From contig QWII01000061.1 in assembly GCA_021405325.1 (NCBI GenBank), forward strand, positions 1 through 61,523: DNA of 61,523 nucleotides, given 5' to 3'. The position numbers and the translations under genes are program-made. This document shows, one piece after another, positions 45,101-53,049 of the stretch (its first letter is position 1; each line of letters starts with the position of its first letter). Source of the DNA: Caldilinea sp. CFX5. GTDB taxonomy: Bacteria > Chloroflexota > Anaerolineae > Caldilineales > Caldilineaceae. The notes below the pieces were generated by a model. It ran no database searches, was not told the origin of the DNA, and saw only the letters and a program-made list of their open reading frames with translations.

Positions 45101-46979
45101 ACGCATAGGGCCGCCAGGGAAAGTCGCCACGCCAGAAGGGCATGCGAGGGGTGGCGCCGGGGGCGTCGGCCACCAACACCTTGTTGTCCGTAATCTCAAT
45201 GACGCGCCAGACCTGGGAGCCAAGGATCAGCGTATCACCGGGGCGGGTTTCGTAGACAAACTCTTCGTCCAATTCGCCCAGCTTGGTCTTGCCGTCGCCC
45301 AGATAGGCGCCAAAGGCGCCACGGTCGGTGATCGTGCCGCCATTGGTCAAGGCCAGCAGCCGCGCCCCCGGCAACGCCGCCACCTGATGGTTGATCTGAT
45401 CCCAGACCAGGCGGGCGCGCAACTCACGATGGGCGACGCTGGGGTAGCGCCCGGTCAACATCTCTAGTACAGCGGTGAAGGCGCGCCAGGTCAAATCAGT
45501 GTAGGGGTAGGCGCCGCGGATCAGATCATAGAGCGCCGACACGGACCATTGTTCAACGGAAACCATGGCGACGATCTGTTGAGCCAGAATGTCCAGTGCG
45601 TTCCGTGGCGTGTGCAACGGCTCAACGTCACCCCGTAACATGCCACCCGCCACCGCCGCCGCTTCCATCACATCTTCGCGATGGGTGGGGTAGATGCGCC
45701 CTTTGCTGGTCTGCCCCACCAGATGGCCGGCGCGACCCACCCGTTGCAAGCCCTGGGCAACTGCTTTGGGTGACTGCAATTGGACAACCAGATCCACGGC
45801 GCCGATGTCGATCCCCAGTTCCAGCGATGAGGTGCCGATGAGGGCGGGCAGACGACCAGCTTTCAGATCACTCTCTAATGCCAGCCGCACCTCTTTCGAC
45901 ATGCTGCCATGATGGGCGCGAATCGGGTTGGTCAATTCGCCCCGACTGGCGCCAAACAGCCCCAGCCCTTTGGCGACGCCGCCCTCCACCAGGCCACTAC
46001 CCGTCCCTTGTTCGCCGGCGATCTGTTCATTGAGCCAATCGGCGGCCCGTTCCGCCAGGCGCCGGTTGTTGACAAAAATAAGAGTGGTCTGATGCCGGCG
46101 AATCTGGTCGAGGACGCGTGGCACAATCGACGGCCAGATGGAGTCGCCGGGCAGGTTGCGAAAATCCTCGACCACTGTCTCCACCAGAAGATCGAGCGCT
46201 TTGCGATAGCCGGCATCGACAATGGTGACAGGCCGCGGCGCCAAGGTGCGGGCGTCGCCGTCGCCCTGCCAGGTGTTGCCGCCCAGATAGCGCGCCACCT
46301 CTTCCAGCGGGCGAATGGTGGCAGAGAGGCCGATGCGCTGGATGGGTTGATCGGCCAGTTGTTGCAACCGCTCCAGCGTAATTGCCAGGTGAACGCCCCG
46401 CTTGGAGCCGACCAACGTGTGAATTTCATCGACAATGACGGTGCGCACGGTGCGAAAGAGATCGCGCGCCTTCGGGCTGGTCAACAAAATGTAGAGTGAT
46501 TCCGGCGTTGTGATCAAAATATGAGGCGGCTTGCGCAGCATCGCCTGTCGTTCACGGGAAGGGGTGTCGCCGGAACGCACCGCGACACTGATTTCGGGCA
46601 ATTCCACATCCATTGCCAACGCGGCTTTGCGTATGCCGGCCAGGGGGACACGCAGGTTGCGTTCAATGTCGTTGTTGAGCGCTTTGAGGGGGGAGATGTA
46701 GAGGAGGCGAGTTGCGCGCCCAGAGGGCTCCCGCGTGTTGCGTGATTCGTCTTGTAGTTCGTGAAAGAGTTGATCAATCCCCCAAAGAAAGGCGGTTAAG
46801 GTCTTGCCGGAGCCGGTGGGGGCAAGGATGAGCGTATGATCGCCGCGTTGAATAGCGGGCCAGCCACGAGCTTGGGGCGGCGTCGGTTGACCGAGGGTTG
46901 ATTGAAACCAGGTGCGGGTTGGCGCCAGAAAGGCGTCAAGCATATCTACCGATTGGGAGGGTTCTTGCTTACTCAACAT
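42102..46979 (-). CDS. lhr: Lhr-family ATP-dependent helicase, giant
   Basis: The 1625-residue protein is a superfamily 2 helicase. Walker A is APTGSGKT (53-60), the DEIH box follows (VIVDEIHTLVGSKRG), then the SAT-like GLSATIRP and the second RecA domain with GTSSLELGIDIGAVDLVVQ and QRVGRAGH. After these lie a winged helix, the Lhr beta-barrel region, and a long C-terminal domain similar to that of long bacterial Lhr proteins. It probably acts in DNA repair by 3'-5' unwinding. Residues about 1029-1056 are encoded by an in-frame 83-bp palindromic insert. ATG 46979 has GGAGAT upstream; longer in-frame starts exist. Confidence 0.92.
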   Translation of the reverse strand: MLSKQEPSQSVDMLDAFLAPTRTWFQSTLGQPTPPQARGWPAIQRGDHTLILAPTGSGKTLTAFLWGIDQLFHELQDESRNTREPSGRATRLLYISPLKALNNDIERNLRVPLAGIRKAALAMDVELPEISVAVRSGDTPSRERQAMLRKPPHILITTPESLYILLTSPKARDLFRTVRTVIVDEIHTLVGSKRGVHLAITLERLQQLADQPIQRIGLSATIRPLEEVARYLGGNTWQGDGDARTLAPRPVTIVDAGYRKALDLLVETVVEDFRNLPGDSIWPSIVPRVLDQIRRHQTTLIFVNNRRLAERAADWLNEQIAGEQGTGSGLVEGGVAKGLGLFGASRGELTNPIRAHHGSMSKEVRLALESDLKAGRLPALIGTSSLELGIDIGAVDLVVQLQSPKAVAQGLQRVGRAGHLVGQTSKGRIYPTHREDVMEAAAVAGGMLRGDVEPLHTPRNALDILAQQIVAMVSVEQWSVSALYDLIRGAYPYTDLTWRAFTAVLEMLTGRYPSVAHRELRARLVWDQINHQVAALPGARLLALTNGGTITDRGAFGAYLGDGKTKLGELDEEFVYETRPGDTLILGSQVWRVIEITDNKVLVADAPGATPRMPFWRGDFPWRPYALGQRVGAFRRAVAERLTAVRRQLDLPSCRALLEQRESAAVGDLLTWLRQDYALDANSAWAVIDYVAGQLDHAGAISSDRMILVELFEDTLGDPRLVVQSPFGGKVNGLWGLALASALRERLGVEVELESNDDGILFRFPDADTEIPIDLVTTMSPNEARERILQELPNSAVFGAQFRQNAARALMLPGAGKGKRTPFWLQRLRAKDLLQVVRKLPDFPIVAETYRDCLEEVMDLPHLEQVLTGIQQGTIRVEVLESFSPSPVAQSLLWDLIAFYMYEWDTPKAERQLQTLAINRDLLQDLLKDVNLADLLKPEAVAAIRDQLQRTAPTAQARTREELAALFQELGDLATSEIALRTTVDPAGWIGQLAGAQRIVELELPTAHGPRTRWVAAEYLPEYVAAFDQDADFRGQTRIALPDQKESASVRENPRPDEARLAILERFLRQVGPVTSAMILARYAFPVEWLETELARLVESRALAHGQFTPSSTPTATATATAEYLDRHTLEQMHRRTLTLLRKEVQAAPLPVYADFLTRWQHLHPATRLQGEGALRKVLQQLRAVPVIGRLWENAVLPLRLAHYQTIELATLCQSGDLVWVGAGGVDPRRGRIRFLFRGEGSIYLELLPTDFTPLGADAQAILAFLKSEGAVFATDLRIALDLSEAAVESALLELVMAGLVTNDSLLALQRLVQGGAPRSTQPQRPLSTLEAQLAERLGNRPPQFAIGRRPSHSEMQAAKRRVRQRLDVSSPTRLERVEEVVTPTVQEGRWTLVHRFGVLGKAPTLADQVAQQARQLLARWGIVTHETLANEAGAWDWGLLYQEFQRLEMRGEVRRGYFVQGLPGVQFALPSVVEELRGLGSASPTADGLVLLNACDPANLYGPALADGPLRFDGQPFTFARIPSTWLVLQRGLPLLLIEGNGAQLTTGQGVDDGLLPQAITCWLQHLAHIERRITVERWNEQPILGSAGQPLLEAAGFYREYPVMLRDRTSLYDTEIYRSTSGK
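43812..43894. repeat. 83-bp palindrome in frame inside lhr
   Basis: Arms 43812-43843 and 43863-43894 (32 bases each) pair with one mismatch around a 19-base loop. The words GCGGATTTTCGCGGACA and GCGGATT look like intergenic repeat vocabulary rather than codon-driven sequence. Translated on the minus strand it gives a hydrophilic stretch between FDQ and DEARL with no stop. Confidence 0.85.
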
Positions 46980-47079
46980 AGCTGATCTCCATACGAACAT
47001 TTGTGCGTATAGGAGCATTATAGCACAGGTCGTCGCTTGCCGACAATGCGGAGCGTTGCGTGATCTGGGCTATGACGGG

Positions 47080-47156
47080 ACACAACAACGGATTCAGGAA
47101 GTAACGAATTTCCTGCCGAACCGAACATCCGCTGCTTCCTAAATCCGTTGTTGTGT
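47080..47156. repeat. 22-bp inverted repeat upstream of lhr
   Basis: Arms 47080-47101 and 47135-47156 (ACACAACAACGGATT core) pair with one mismatch. It lies between lhr and the GNAT gene on the same strand and could terminate the GNAT transcript before lhr. Confidence 0.7.
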
Positions 47157-47174
47157 TTCGCGTGCCCCAGCGCT

Positions 47175-47687
47175 TTACTTCTCTCGCACTGGTCGATCCG
47201 CCATAAAGTAGACCGCAATCGGTTTAAACCCCCAACGCGCCGCCCAGTCATGGAAGGAGTGGTTTTCGTAGCCTGATTCAAAGAAGATGCGGCTGATGCC
47301 ATCGTGCGCTAACTGATCAAGCGCGGCCTGAAAAAGTTGACGACCGACACCGCCGCCTCGATAGGCCGGCAACAGGCAGAAATCTTGCAGGATGCCATAG
47401 CGGCTATAACGCCGCTCTACCTTTTCCACTACCTGGAAGCCTACCACCAGCCCACGCGCCACATCTTCGGCCACAAATTGACCTGCCGGATAATTCGCAA
47501 AGAGATCGCTAAATTCCTCCTGCCAGAGTTCACGGCGGTGGGGACTGAGCGTCTGCGCGTCGAGCGCCACCCCTTCTTGCAATTCACTAAAGGAGATATA
47601 GCCGGGATGGGTGGAGGCGACCTGATCGAAAACATCGACCATCGCAGCAATATCTTCAAAGCGCATGGTGCGGACAATTGTCGTCAT
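47175..47687 (-). CDS. GNAT-family N-acetyltransferase
   Basis: The 170-residue protein has the acetyl-CoA loop region LQDFCLLPAYRGGGVGRQLFQAAL (Q/R-x-x-G-x-G/A motif A) and a C-terminal strand-helix ending WGFKPIAVYFM, both standard for GNAT proteins. Substrate unknown. ATG 47687 is preferred over an extension to 47741 because AAGGAAA lies seven bases upstream. Confidence 0.88.
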   Translation of the reverse strand: MTTIVRTMRFEDIAAMVDVFDQVASTHPGYISFSELQEGVALDAQTLSPHRRELWQEEFSDLFANYPAGQFVAEDVARGLVVGFQVVEKVERRYSRYGILQDFCLLPAYRGGGVGRQLFQAALDQLAHDGISRIFFESGYENHSFHDWAARWGFKPIAVYFMADRPVREK

Positions 47688-47856
47688 ACATTTTTCCTTG
47701 TCAATAGTTGTTGAACAATGATTATACAGGTGTTCCATCATAAAAAAATCTGCGCAATCTGCGAAATCTTTGATCGGTCAAAATTTGGGCATCCCACCGC
47801 AATCGCGCTATACTTGTCAACATGAAATGATTGATGCTAGTTTGAGGAGCTAACTC

Positions 47857-49410
47857 GTGCCTACCCGTCCCGACCCTACCCGCCCTGACATTGTTCTACT
47901 CGTGCTTGACACCCATCGTGCGGACCGGCTCTCCTGCTACGGCTACGACCAACCGACCACCCCCCATCTGGATGCCTTTGCGGCTGACGCCACCCGTTTT
48001 CGCCATGCCTTTTCTGCCGCCCAGTGGACCGTGCCGTCGCACACCTCGCTGTTTACCGGCCTTTACCCGTCGGTGCACGGCACCCAGCAATCCTTTTCAG
48101 TTGTGCCGGACAGCCTGCCCTTGCTGGCTGAACGGTTGGGCGCCGATGGCTACTACACCGCCGCCTTTTGTAATAACCCGCTGGTTGGTGTGGTGAACAA
48201 CGGCTTGCGCCGCGGCTTTTACAGTTTTCTCAACTATAGCGGCTGGCTTACCAATCGGCCCAACCAGGCGGGCCGACCGTTGACCCTCTTTGGGCGCTAT
48301 CGGCAATTTTTTAAACGTATGTTAAGCGGCGTCTTGCATCACATGCAAGATTCCTTTGCCCGTTCCGATGCGCTGCTCGACTTCGCCTTTACGCCGCTCA
48401 TGGTGCCCTTTTGGCAGACGGCGCTCAGTTTCAAGGGCAATACGGCTAAATCACTCAACGATGCGGCGCGGCTGTTGATCAACCGTAAAGAGACGTTGCG
48501 TGACCAGCCCGTCTTCGAGTTTATCAACCTAATGGGCACGCACATGCCCTTCCATCCGCCCCGCGCCTATATCGAACGCTTTGCCCCCGAGCTGCTGCGC
48601 GACAAAAGCGCCCAACGCTATCTCCAACGCTTCAACGGCGATGTCTTTGGGTGGCTGGCGCCGTTGAGCAGTCCGCTCGCCGCTGAACACAAGTCCTTGC
48701 TGGATGGCATGTACAATGCGGAAGTGGCAGCGCAGGATGAACAGCTTGGCATCTTCTTCAACAAGCTGCGCAGCAGTGGCGCGTTGGATCACACATTAGT
48801 GATGGTCGTGGCGGATCATGGCGAGCACCTGGGTGAAAAACATCTGCTCGGCCATACGGTTTCGCTGTATAATGTGCTGACCCATGTGCCGCTCATTGTG
48901 CGCGACCCCAGCGGCGCTTTGCCCAAGGGCGTGGTTGATCAGAATGTTTCGACCCGCCGCGTCTGTCAGACTGCGCTGGCGGCTGCCGGTCTCGCGACGG
49001 AGGCCGAAGCGTCTTATGCCTTGCACAAGTTGGGGGCCAATGATCCCGACCGCGGGGTTGTCTTTGCCGAAGCGCAGACGCCACAGAATGTGCTCAACTT
49101 GATGATCAAGCACAAACCGGATCTCGTGCGCGACCATCGCACCGATCAGAAGCGGCGAGCCGTTTGGCGTGACGAACACAAGTTGATCCAAACCGGCGCC
49201 GACGGGATCGAACTCTACAACTTCATCGCTGATCCGCAAGAGACGACCAATTTGGCGATGGCGCAACCGGAACTAGCTCGTGATCTGCGCGAAACCCTGC
49301 GCGCCTTTGAGCGCGATGCAGAAAAAGCCGCCATTACTTCAACCGAAGTATTAAATCAAGATGACCCACAGTTGCGCCGCCGGTTGCGGGCATTAGGATA
49401 TTTAGAGTAA
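47857..49410 (+). CDS. Sulfatase-fold hydrolase lacking the FGly cysteine
   Basis: The 517-residue protein belongs to the alkaline-phosphatase/sulfatase fold: DIVLLVLDTHRADRLSCYGY, WTVPSHTSLFTGLYPSVHG, VADHGEHLGEKHLLGH and LYNFIADPQETTNLA. The usual sulfatase motif C-x-P-x-R, whose Cys becomes formylglycine, reads T58-V-P-S-H62 here. A Thr nucleophile is typical of phosphodiesterases and phosphatases in this superfamily, so the enzyme probably hydrolyses a phosphoester or phosphonate rather than a sulfate ester. GTG 47857 has GAGGAG eight bases upstream. No signal peptide. Confidence 0.87.
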   Translation: MPTRPDPTRPDIVLLVLDTHRADRLSCYGYDQPTTPHLDAFAADATRFRHAFSAAQWTVPSHTSLFTGLYPSVHGTQQSFSVVPDSLPLLAERLGADGYYTAAFCNNPLVGVVNNGLRRGFYSFLNYSGWLTNRPNQAGRPLTLFGRYRQFFKRMLSGVLHHMQDSFARSDALLDFAFTPLMVPFWQTALSFKGNTAKSLNDAARLLINRKETLRDQPVFEFINLMGTHMPFHPPRAYIERFAPELLRDKSAQRYLQRFNGDVFGWLAPLSSPLAAEHKSLLDGMYNAEVAAQDEQLGIFFNKLRSSGALDHTLVMVVADHGEHLGEKHLLGHTVSLYNVLTHVPLIVRDPSGALPKGVVDQNVSTRRVCQTALAAAGLATEAEASYALHKLGANDPDRGVVFAEAQTPQNVLNLMIKHKPDLVRDHRTDQKRRAVWRDEHKLIQTGADGIELYNFIADPQETTNLAMAQPELARDLRETLRAFERDAEKAAITSTEVLNQDDPQLRRRLRALGYLE

Positions 49411-49443
49411 GCGCTAGCAGCTCAACCATAAACCGTACTTTGC

Positions 49444-49502
49444 GAGATTGCGAGATGAAGAGATGGAGTGCCTAAAACCCAATCTCTCCATCTCGCAATC
49501 TC
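49444..49502. repeat. Hairpin of attgcgag words before lgt
   Basis: GAGATTGCGAGATG (49444-49457) pairs with its complement at 49489-49502 over 14 bases. It lies just after the sulfatase gene and before the lgt start, and is related in wording to the 11666-11714 hairpin. Confidence 0.65.
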
Positions 49503-49525
49503 TTGATCTCATGAAGAGGAAAATT

Positions 49526-50380
49526 ATGTATCCACCGGTTGATCCGATTATTTTTCAAGCAGGGCCGCTGGCCTTGCGTTGGTATGGCATCTTGCTCGTG
49601 ACCGGCATGATCCTAGCGGCGTGGGTGGCCAGCCGCTATGTCACCCGACGCGGCGAGGATGGCGAAAAGGTGTGGGATATGTTGGTCTGGGTGTTAATTC
49701 CCGGCCTGATCGGCGCCCGCCTTTATTATGTCTTTGTTCAATCACCGCGCGGGCCGGAAGGCTTGGGGCGTTTTTTAGAAAACCCGGTCTCGATCCTGCA
49801 AATTTGGACAGGCGGCATTCACATCTATGGCGCCTTGATTTTAGGTGGGTTGGCGCTGATTCTCTTTGCGCGCTGGAACAAGCTCAATCTGCCGGTCTAC
49901 CTGGATGGGCTGGGCATCGGGGTGCCATTGGGACAGGCGATTGGCCGCTGGGCTAACTTTATCAACCAGGAACTCTATGGCCCGCCGACCACCTTGCCCT
50001 GGGGTTTACGCATCGACCCGGAACATCGCATTCCGCCCTATCATGACTTTGCCCGCTTCCCGGAGAGTACCCGTTTTCACCCGCTCTTTCTCTATGAGTC
50101 ACTCTGGAATTTCATCGGCTTCGGGCTGATCTTCTGGCTCTCCCGCCGCTTTGAAAACAAGCTGCGCCCCGGCGATCTCTTTTTGTGCTACCTGATCTGG
50201 TATCCGCTAGGCCGCTTCTTTATCGAATTTATCCGCACTGACTCCTGGTTCTTTGCCGGCACGCCCTTTAACATGGTTCATGTGATCTCAGCCGTGGTCA
50301 TCATCGCTTCTGCCATTGCCCTGTTCTTACGCCATCGCAATTACCAGCCGGAGACAACGCAGGAAAGTGCGACAGTGTAA
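49526..50380 (+). CDS. lgt: Prolipoprotein diacylglyceryl transferase
   Basis: It attaches a diacylglyceryl group to the lipobox Cys of prolipoproteins at the membrane. The 284-residue length and about seven helices fit the family. GRWANFINQELYG is the Lgt signature, with RFHPLFLYESLWNF further on. The start MYPPVDP at 49526 has AGAGGAAAA upstream; an in-frame extension to 49448 would translate a hairpin region. At least three lipoproteins with clear lipoboxes occur in this window. Convergent with a sulfotransferase gene across a 30-bp hairpin. Confidence 0.96.
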   Translation: MYPPVDPIIFQAGPLALRWYGILLVTGMILAAWVASRYVTRRGEDGEKVWDMLVWVLIPGLIGARLYYVFVQSPRGPEGLGRFLENPVSILQIWTGGIHIYGALILGGLALILFARWNKLNLPVYLDGLGIGVPLGQAIGRWANFINQELYGPPTTLPWGLRIDPEHRIPPYHDFARFPESTRFHPLFLYESLWNFIGFGLIFWLSRRFENKLRPGDLFLCYLIWYPLGRFFIEFIRTDSWFFAGTPFNMVHVISAVVIIASAIALFLRHRNYQPETTQESATV

Positions 50381-50410
50381 AACGTGATGCGAGTGGCGTG
50401 AACGGTGAAT

Positions 50411-50482
50411 CCGTGTTTCTTCTGTCTGTGTTTAGTCGTTTATGATCCGCCCAACGACTAAACACAGACAGAAGGAACACGG
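50411..50482. terminator. 30-bp hairpin between convergent genes
   Basis: Arms 50411-50440 and 50453-50482 pair over 30 bases with one mismatch and a 12-base loop. It separates lgt from the sulfotransferase gene. Confidence 0.85.
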
Positions 50483-50502
50483 CGGTAATTCAGCCGCACG
50501 TA

Positions 50503-51114
50503 TTAAACGCGATTACGATATAAGTTTGGATCAACCACCGTCGCCATCTTCGGCACATCCAGCCCGCCGCCCAGGAATTGATTGACCTGGACGGCTTGCG
50601 CTTCCGGCTCCCGCAGCAAGTCGCTATAGTGGATGTACAGCACCTGAAAATTGGGCTGTTGCGCCAGCCAGTGACGAATCGCCACAAGATGTTTCTGAAA
50701 GAGCGCCGTCAACTCGGCATCATCGGCGGCATCCGTATCCGCGTTGCGATGAGCCAACATCTTGCGCTGCGAGGCCAACACTTCGGCCAGATGACGCTCC
50801 ACAAAAATGACCTTGTAGTGGTAGGTCGCCGGTAGGTGTTGGAGCAGCATCGAGATCACCTTAACGGCATGGCCCGGCGCTGTCGCCAGCCATGCCGTAT
50901 CGCCCCGATCCAATTGTTTCACCCGTTCAAATTCATAATATCCCTGCGGATTATCCATGTCGGCGGTACGCTGATTGTCGGTTAGGGGTGGCAGACCGCC
51001 CGCTTCCAACATGCGCATCATCATCGAAGTGCCGGAACGTGGCAAACCGGAGACAATGGTAATAGGAGGGTGGGTTGCCTTGGCGCCAAAGAGGCGTTGA
51101 AACCACGTTTTCAT
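50503..51114 (-). CDS. Sulfotransferase-family protein
   Basis: The 203-residue protein carries SGLPRSGTSMMMRML at residues 22-36, the PAPS 5'-phosphosulfate loop, and a later helix with LYIHYSDLLREP, as in sulfotransferases. It is short for the family (usually 250-300), but both the start and end look natural. Substrate unknown; a carbohydrate or lipid is typical. AGGAT precedes ATG 51114. A 33-bp hairpin lies upstream. Confidence 0.8.
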   Translation of the reverse strand: MKTWFQRLFGAKATHPPITIVSGLPRSGTSMMMRMLEAGGLPPLTDNQRTADMDNPQGYYEFERVKQLDRGDTAWLATAPGHAVKVISMLLQHLPATYHYKVIFVERHLAEVLASQRKMLAHRNADTDAADDAELTALFQKHLVAIRHWLAQQPNFQVLYIHYSDLLREPEAQAVQVNQFLGGGLDVPKMATVVDPNLYRNRV

Positions 51115-51160
51115 TGATCGATCCTGTCATCACTGGCTTAGTTAAGTCGGGTTCAAACCC

Positions 51161-51240
51161 GCCGCTAACAGCGAGAAGCCGCCTCAGCGGCTGAGATAAC
51201 ATTGCACCAGCCGCTGAGGCGGCTTCTCGCTGTTAGCGGC
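51161..51240. repeat. 33-bp perfect hairpin element
   Basis: Arms 51161-51193 and 51208-51240 pair perfectly around a 14-base loop. The arm phrase GCCGCCTCAGCGGCTG is itself partly palindromic. It lies upstream of the sulfotransferase gene, not after it, so it is probably not its terminator. Confidence 0.85.
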
Positions 51241-51560
51241 AGTTTCAACTGCTGTCTGTTGTCGCACCCATTAAACATGGCGTTGGGAAAAATGTCAATT
51301 AATCCCTGCCAAAAGAAAGGCGGCTACGCCGTGCTCGTAGCCGCCCTTCAAGGAGTGCCTGTGGTGTGTCAGTTGAAGGAATTCCGAGGAAGTCATTGGC
51401 GCACTACAGTCGTTTGGCTCCCCACAAACGCTGTAGCCGCAAGTAGGATAGCAAGCCATTGTTAATAAATCATACATCGTTTTGTTAAGTTTTTGTGGTG
51501 GGTAGGTAGATAGGTAGACAGGTAGACAGGGAAATAGGACGTATCTACCTGTCTACCTGT
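51241..51560. other. Repeat-rich spacer, no gene
   Basis: No coding frame is convincing. The 320 bases contain the hairpin at 51319-51345 and the left arm of the caggtaga element at 51501-51587. Confidence 0.45.
51319..51345. repeat. Small hairpin with CCGTGCT loop
   Basis: GGCGGCTACG (51319-51328) pairs with CGTAGCCGCC (51336-51345) around CCGTGCT. The CGTG-containing loop and GTAGCC stem are shared with the hairpins at 2411 and 39587. Confidence 0.7.
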
Positions 51561-51587
51561 CTACCTGTTTACCTGTCTACCTATCTG
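51501..51587. repeat. Octamer-word hairpin (caggtaga family), copy B
   Basis: GGTAGGTAGATAGGTAGACAGG units in the left arm face complementary CTACCTGT units in the right arm. The right arm overlaps the 3' end of lhgO and encodes its last residues. Related to 19208-19302. Confidence 0.75.
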
Positions 51588-52796
51588 CATCCGAAAACTC
51601 TTCTCCGCCATATCGGCAATGGTGCGGCCAATGCTGATCGACGCCGTCGCTGCCGGGGATGGGGCGTTGAGGACATGCACCATATGTTCCGCTTCGGCGA
51701 TACGGAAATCGTCAACCAGGGCGCCACTGGGTTCCAGGGCCTGGGCGCGCACGCCGGCCCCGGCCGGGTGAACATCGGCTGCCTGTAATTCCGGTAACAA
51801 GCGCTGCAATGCCTTCACAAAGGCTGCTTTGCTATACGAACGATGGAACTCGCCCAGGCCCATGCGCCAATGGTTGCGCGCCATCTGCCAGAAACCGGGG
51901 TAGGTTGCCATCTCCAACACATCACCCAGGCGGAAGCTGGAGCGGGTGTACCCTTCGCGCTTAAAGGCCAACACGGCATTCGGGCCGGCCTCCACCCCGC
52001 CATGAATCATGCGGGTAAAGTGGACGCCAAGAAAGGGGAAGGCCGGATCAGGCACAGGGTAAATGAGGTTTTTGACCAGGGAATGCTTGGCCGGCACCAA
52101 TTCGTAATACTCGCCACGAAAGGGCGTAATCTTAAGTTTTGGATCAACCCCACAGAGGCGCGCCACCCGATCTGATTGCAAGCCGCCACAGTTGATCAGG
52201 TTGCGGCAGCGCACCTCACCCTGCGAAGTGCCAAGGCGCAGTTCATTCGGTTCACGCCGACAACTGAGCAAGCGACTGTTCTTCTGGATCACCCCACCCG
52301 CCTTTTCAACCAGACTGGCATAGGTGTTTGCGACTTGCACATAATCGACAATCCCTGTCTGCGGCACGAAGAGACCGGCCAGCCCGGCGACATGGGGTTC
52401 ATATTCCTTCAACTCTTCGGCGCGCAGACGGCGGATCCCCTCCAATCCATTAGCGCGCCCCCGCTCTTCCAGCTTTTCCAGGCGGGGCAGCTCTTCCGGC
52501 AAGGTGGCGACCACCAATTTGCCGCAGCGCTCATGGGCAATGTTGTGTTCGGCGCAAAAAGCATAGAGCGCCTCCCGCCCCTCGACACAATTGCGCGCCT
52601 TCATCGAGCCGGGTTTGTAATACAAACCAGAGTGGATTACACCACTGTTGTTGCCGGTTTGGTGCTTGGCCAGTTTATCCTCAGCTTCCAGCACAATCAA
52701 GCTCAAGGCGGTGTGGCGCGTCTTCAAGGCCATTGCGGTGGCCAGACCGACAATGCCGCCACCAATCACCGCCACATCATACACAAGTCCGCTCAT
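51561..52796 (-). CDS. lhgO: L-2-hydroxyglutarate oxidase
   Basis: It oxidises L-2-hydroxyglutarate to 2-oxoglutarate with FAD, usually at the membrane. The 411-residue protein begins YDVAVIGGGIVGLATAMAL (FAD dinucleotide fold), then QTGNNSGVIHSGLYYKPGS, the family signature, and has GEYYELVP and GGVEAGPNAVLAF in the middle. The final residues (QIGRQVNR) are translated from a caggtaga repeat, so the original C-terminus was probably a few residues different. Monocistronic. Confidence 0.93.
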   Translation of the reverse strand: MSGLVYDVAVIGGGIVGLATAMALKTRHTALSLIVLEAEDKLAKHQTGNNSGVIHSGLYYKPGSMKARNCVEGREALYAFCAEHNIAHERCGKLVVATLPEELPRLEKLEERGRANGLEGIRRLRAEELKEYEPHVAGLAGLFVPQTGIVDYVQVANTYASLVEKAGGVIQKNSRLLSCRREPNELRLGTSQGEVRCRNLINCGGLQSDRVARLCGVDPKLKITPFRGEYYELVPAKHSLVKNLIYPVPDPAFPFLGVHFTRMIHGGVEAGPNAVLAFKREGYTRSSFRLGDVLEMATYPGFWQMARNHWRMGLGEFHRSYSKAAFVKALQRLLPELQAADVHPAGAGVRAQALEPSGALVDDFRIAEAEHMVHVLNAPSPAATASISIGRTIADMAEKSFRMQIGRQVNR

Positions 52797-52843
52797 AAAC
52801 GCCTTTCTCCCATCCAGTCAGCAGTAAGGTTAACAATTCCTTT

Positions 52844-52889
52844 CGCGTGTAGCCGGTCACCGGTTGTCTTTTGGGTGCGGCTACGCGCG
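52844..52889. repeat. Hairpin with GTAGCC stem upstream of lhgO
   Basis: CGCGTGTAGCC (52844-52854) pairs with GGCTACGCGCG (52879-52889), one mismatch. It lies between divergent lhgO and the LysM gene, near their promoters. Confidence 0.55.
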
Positions 52890-53049
52890 GGCAAAAACGA
52901 TATTTTGACTTTCTCGCTTCACAAGTAGCGTGTAATCCTACGGCACATGTTATACTATGTCCGTTGTTGGCACAAACAACACTGGTAGTCGTACACTGGA
53001 ACGTGTAAGTATTATGACATCCCCAATCAAAAGACAGAAGGAGCTCATT

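Noticed and set aside
42231..46499. Several long plus-strand frames opposite lhr
   Set aside because: They follow codon bias of the helicase gene and have no ribosome sites or domain signs.
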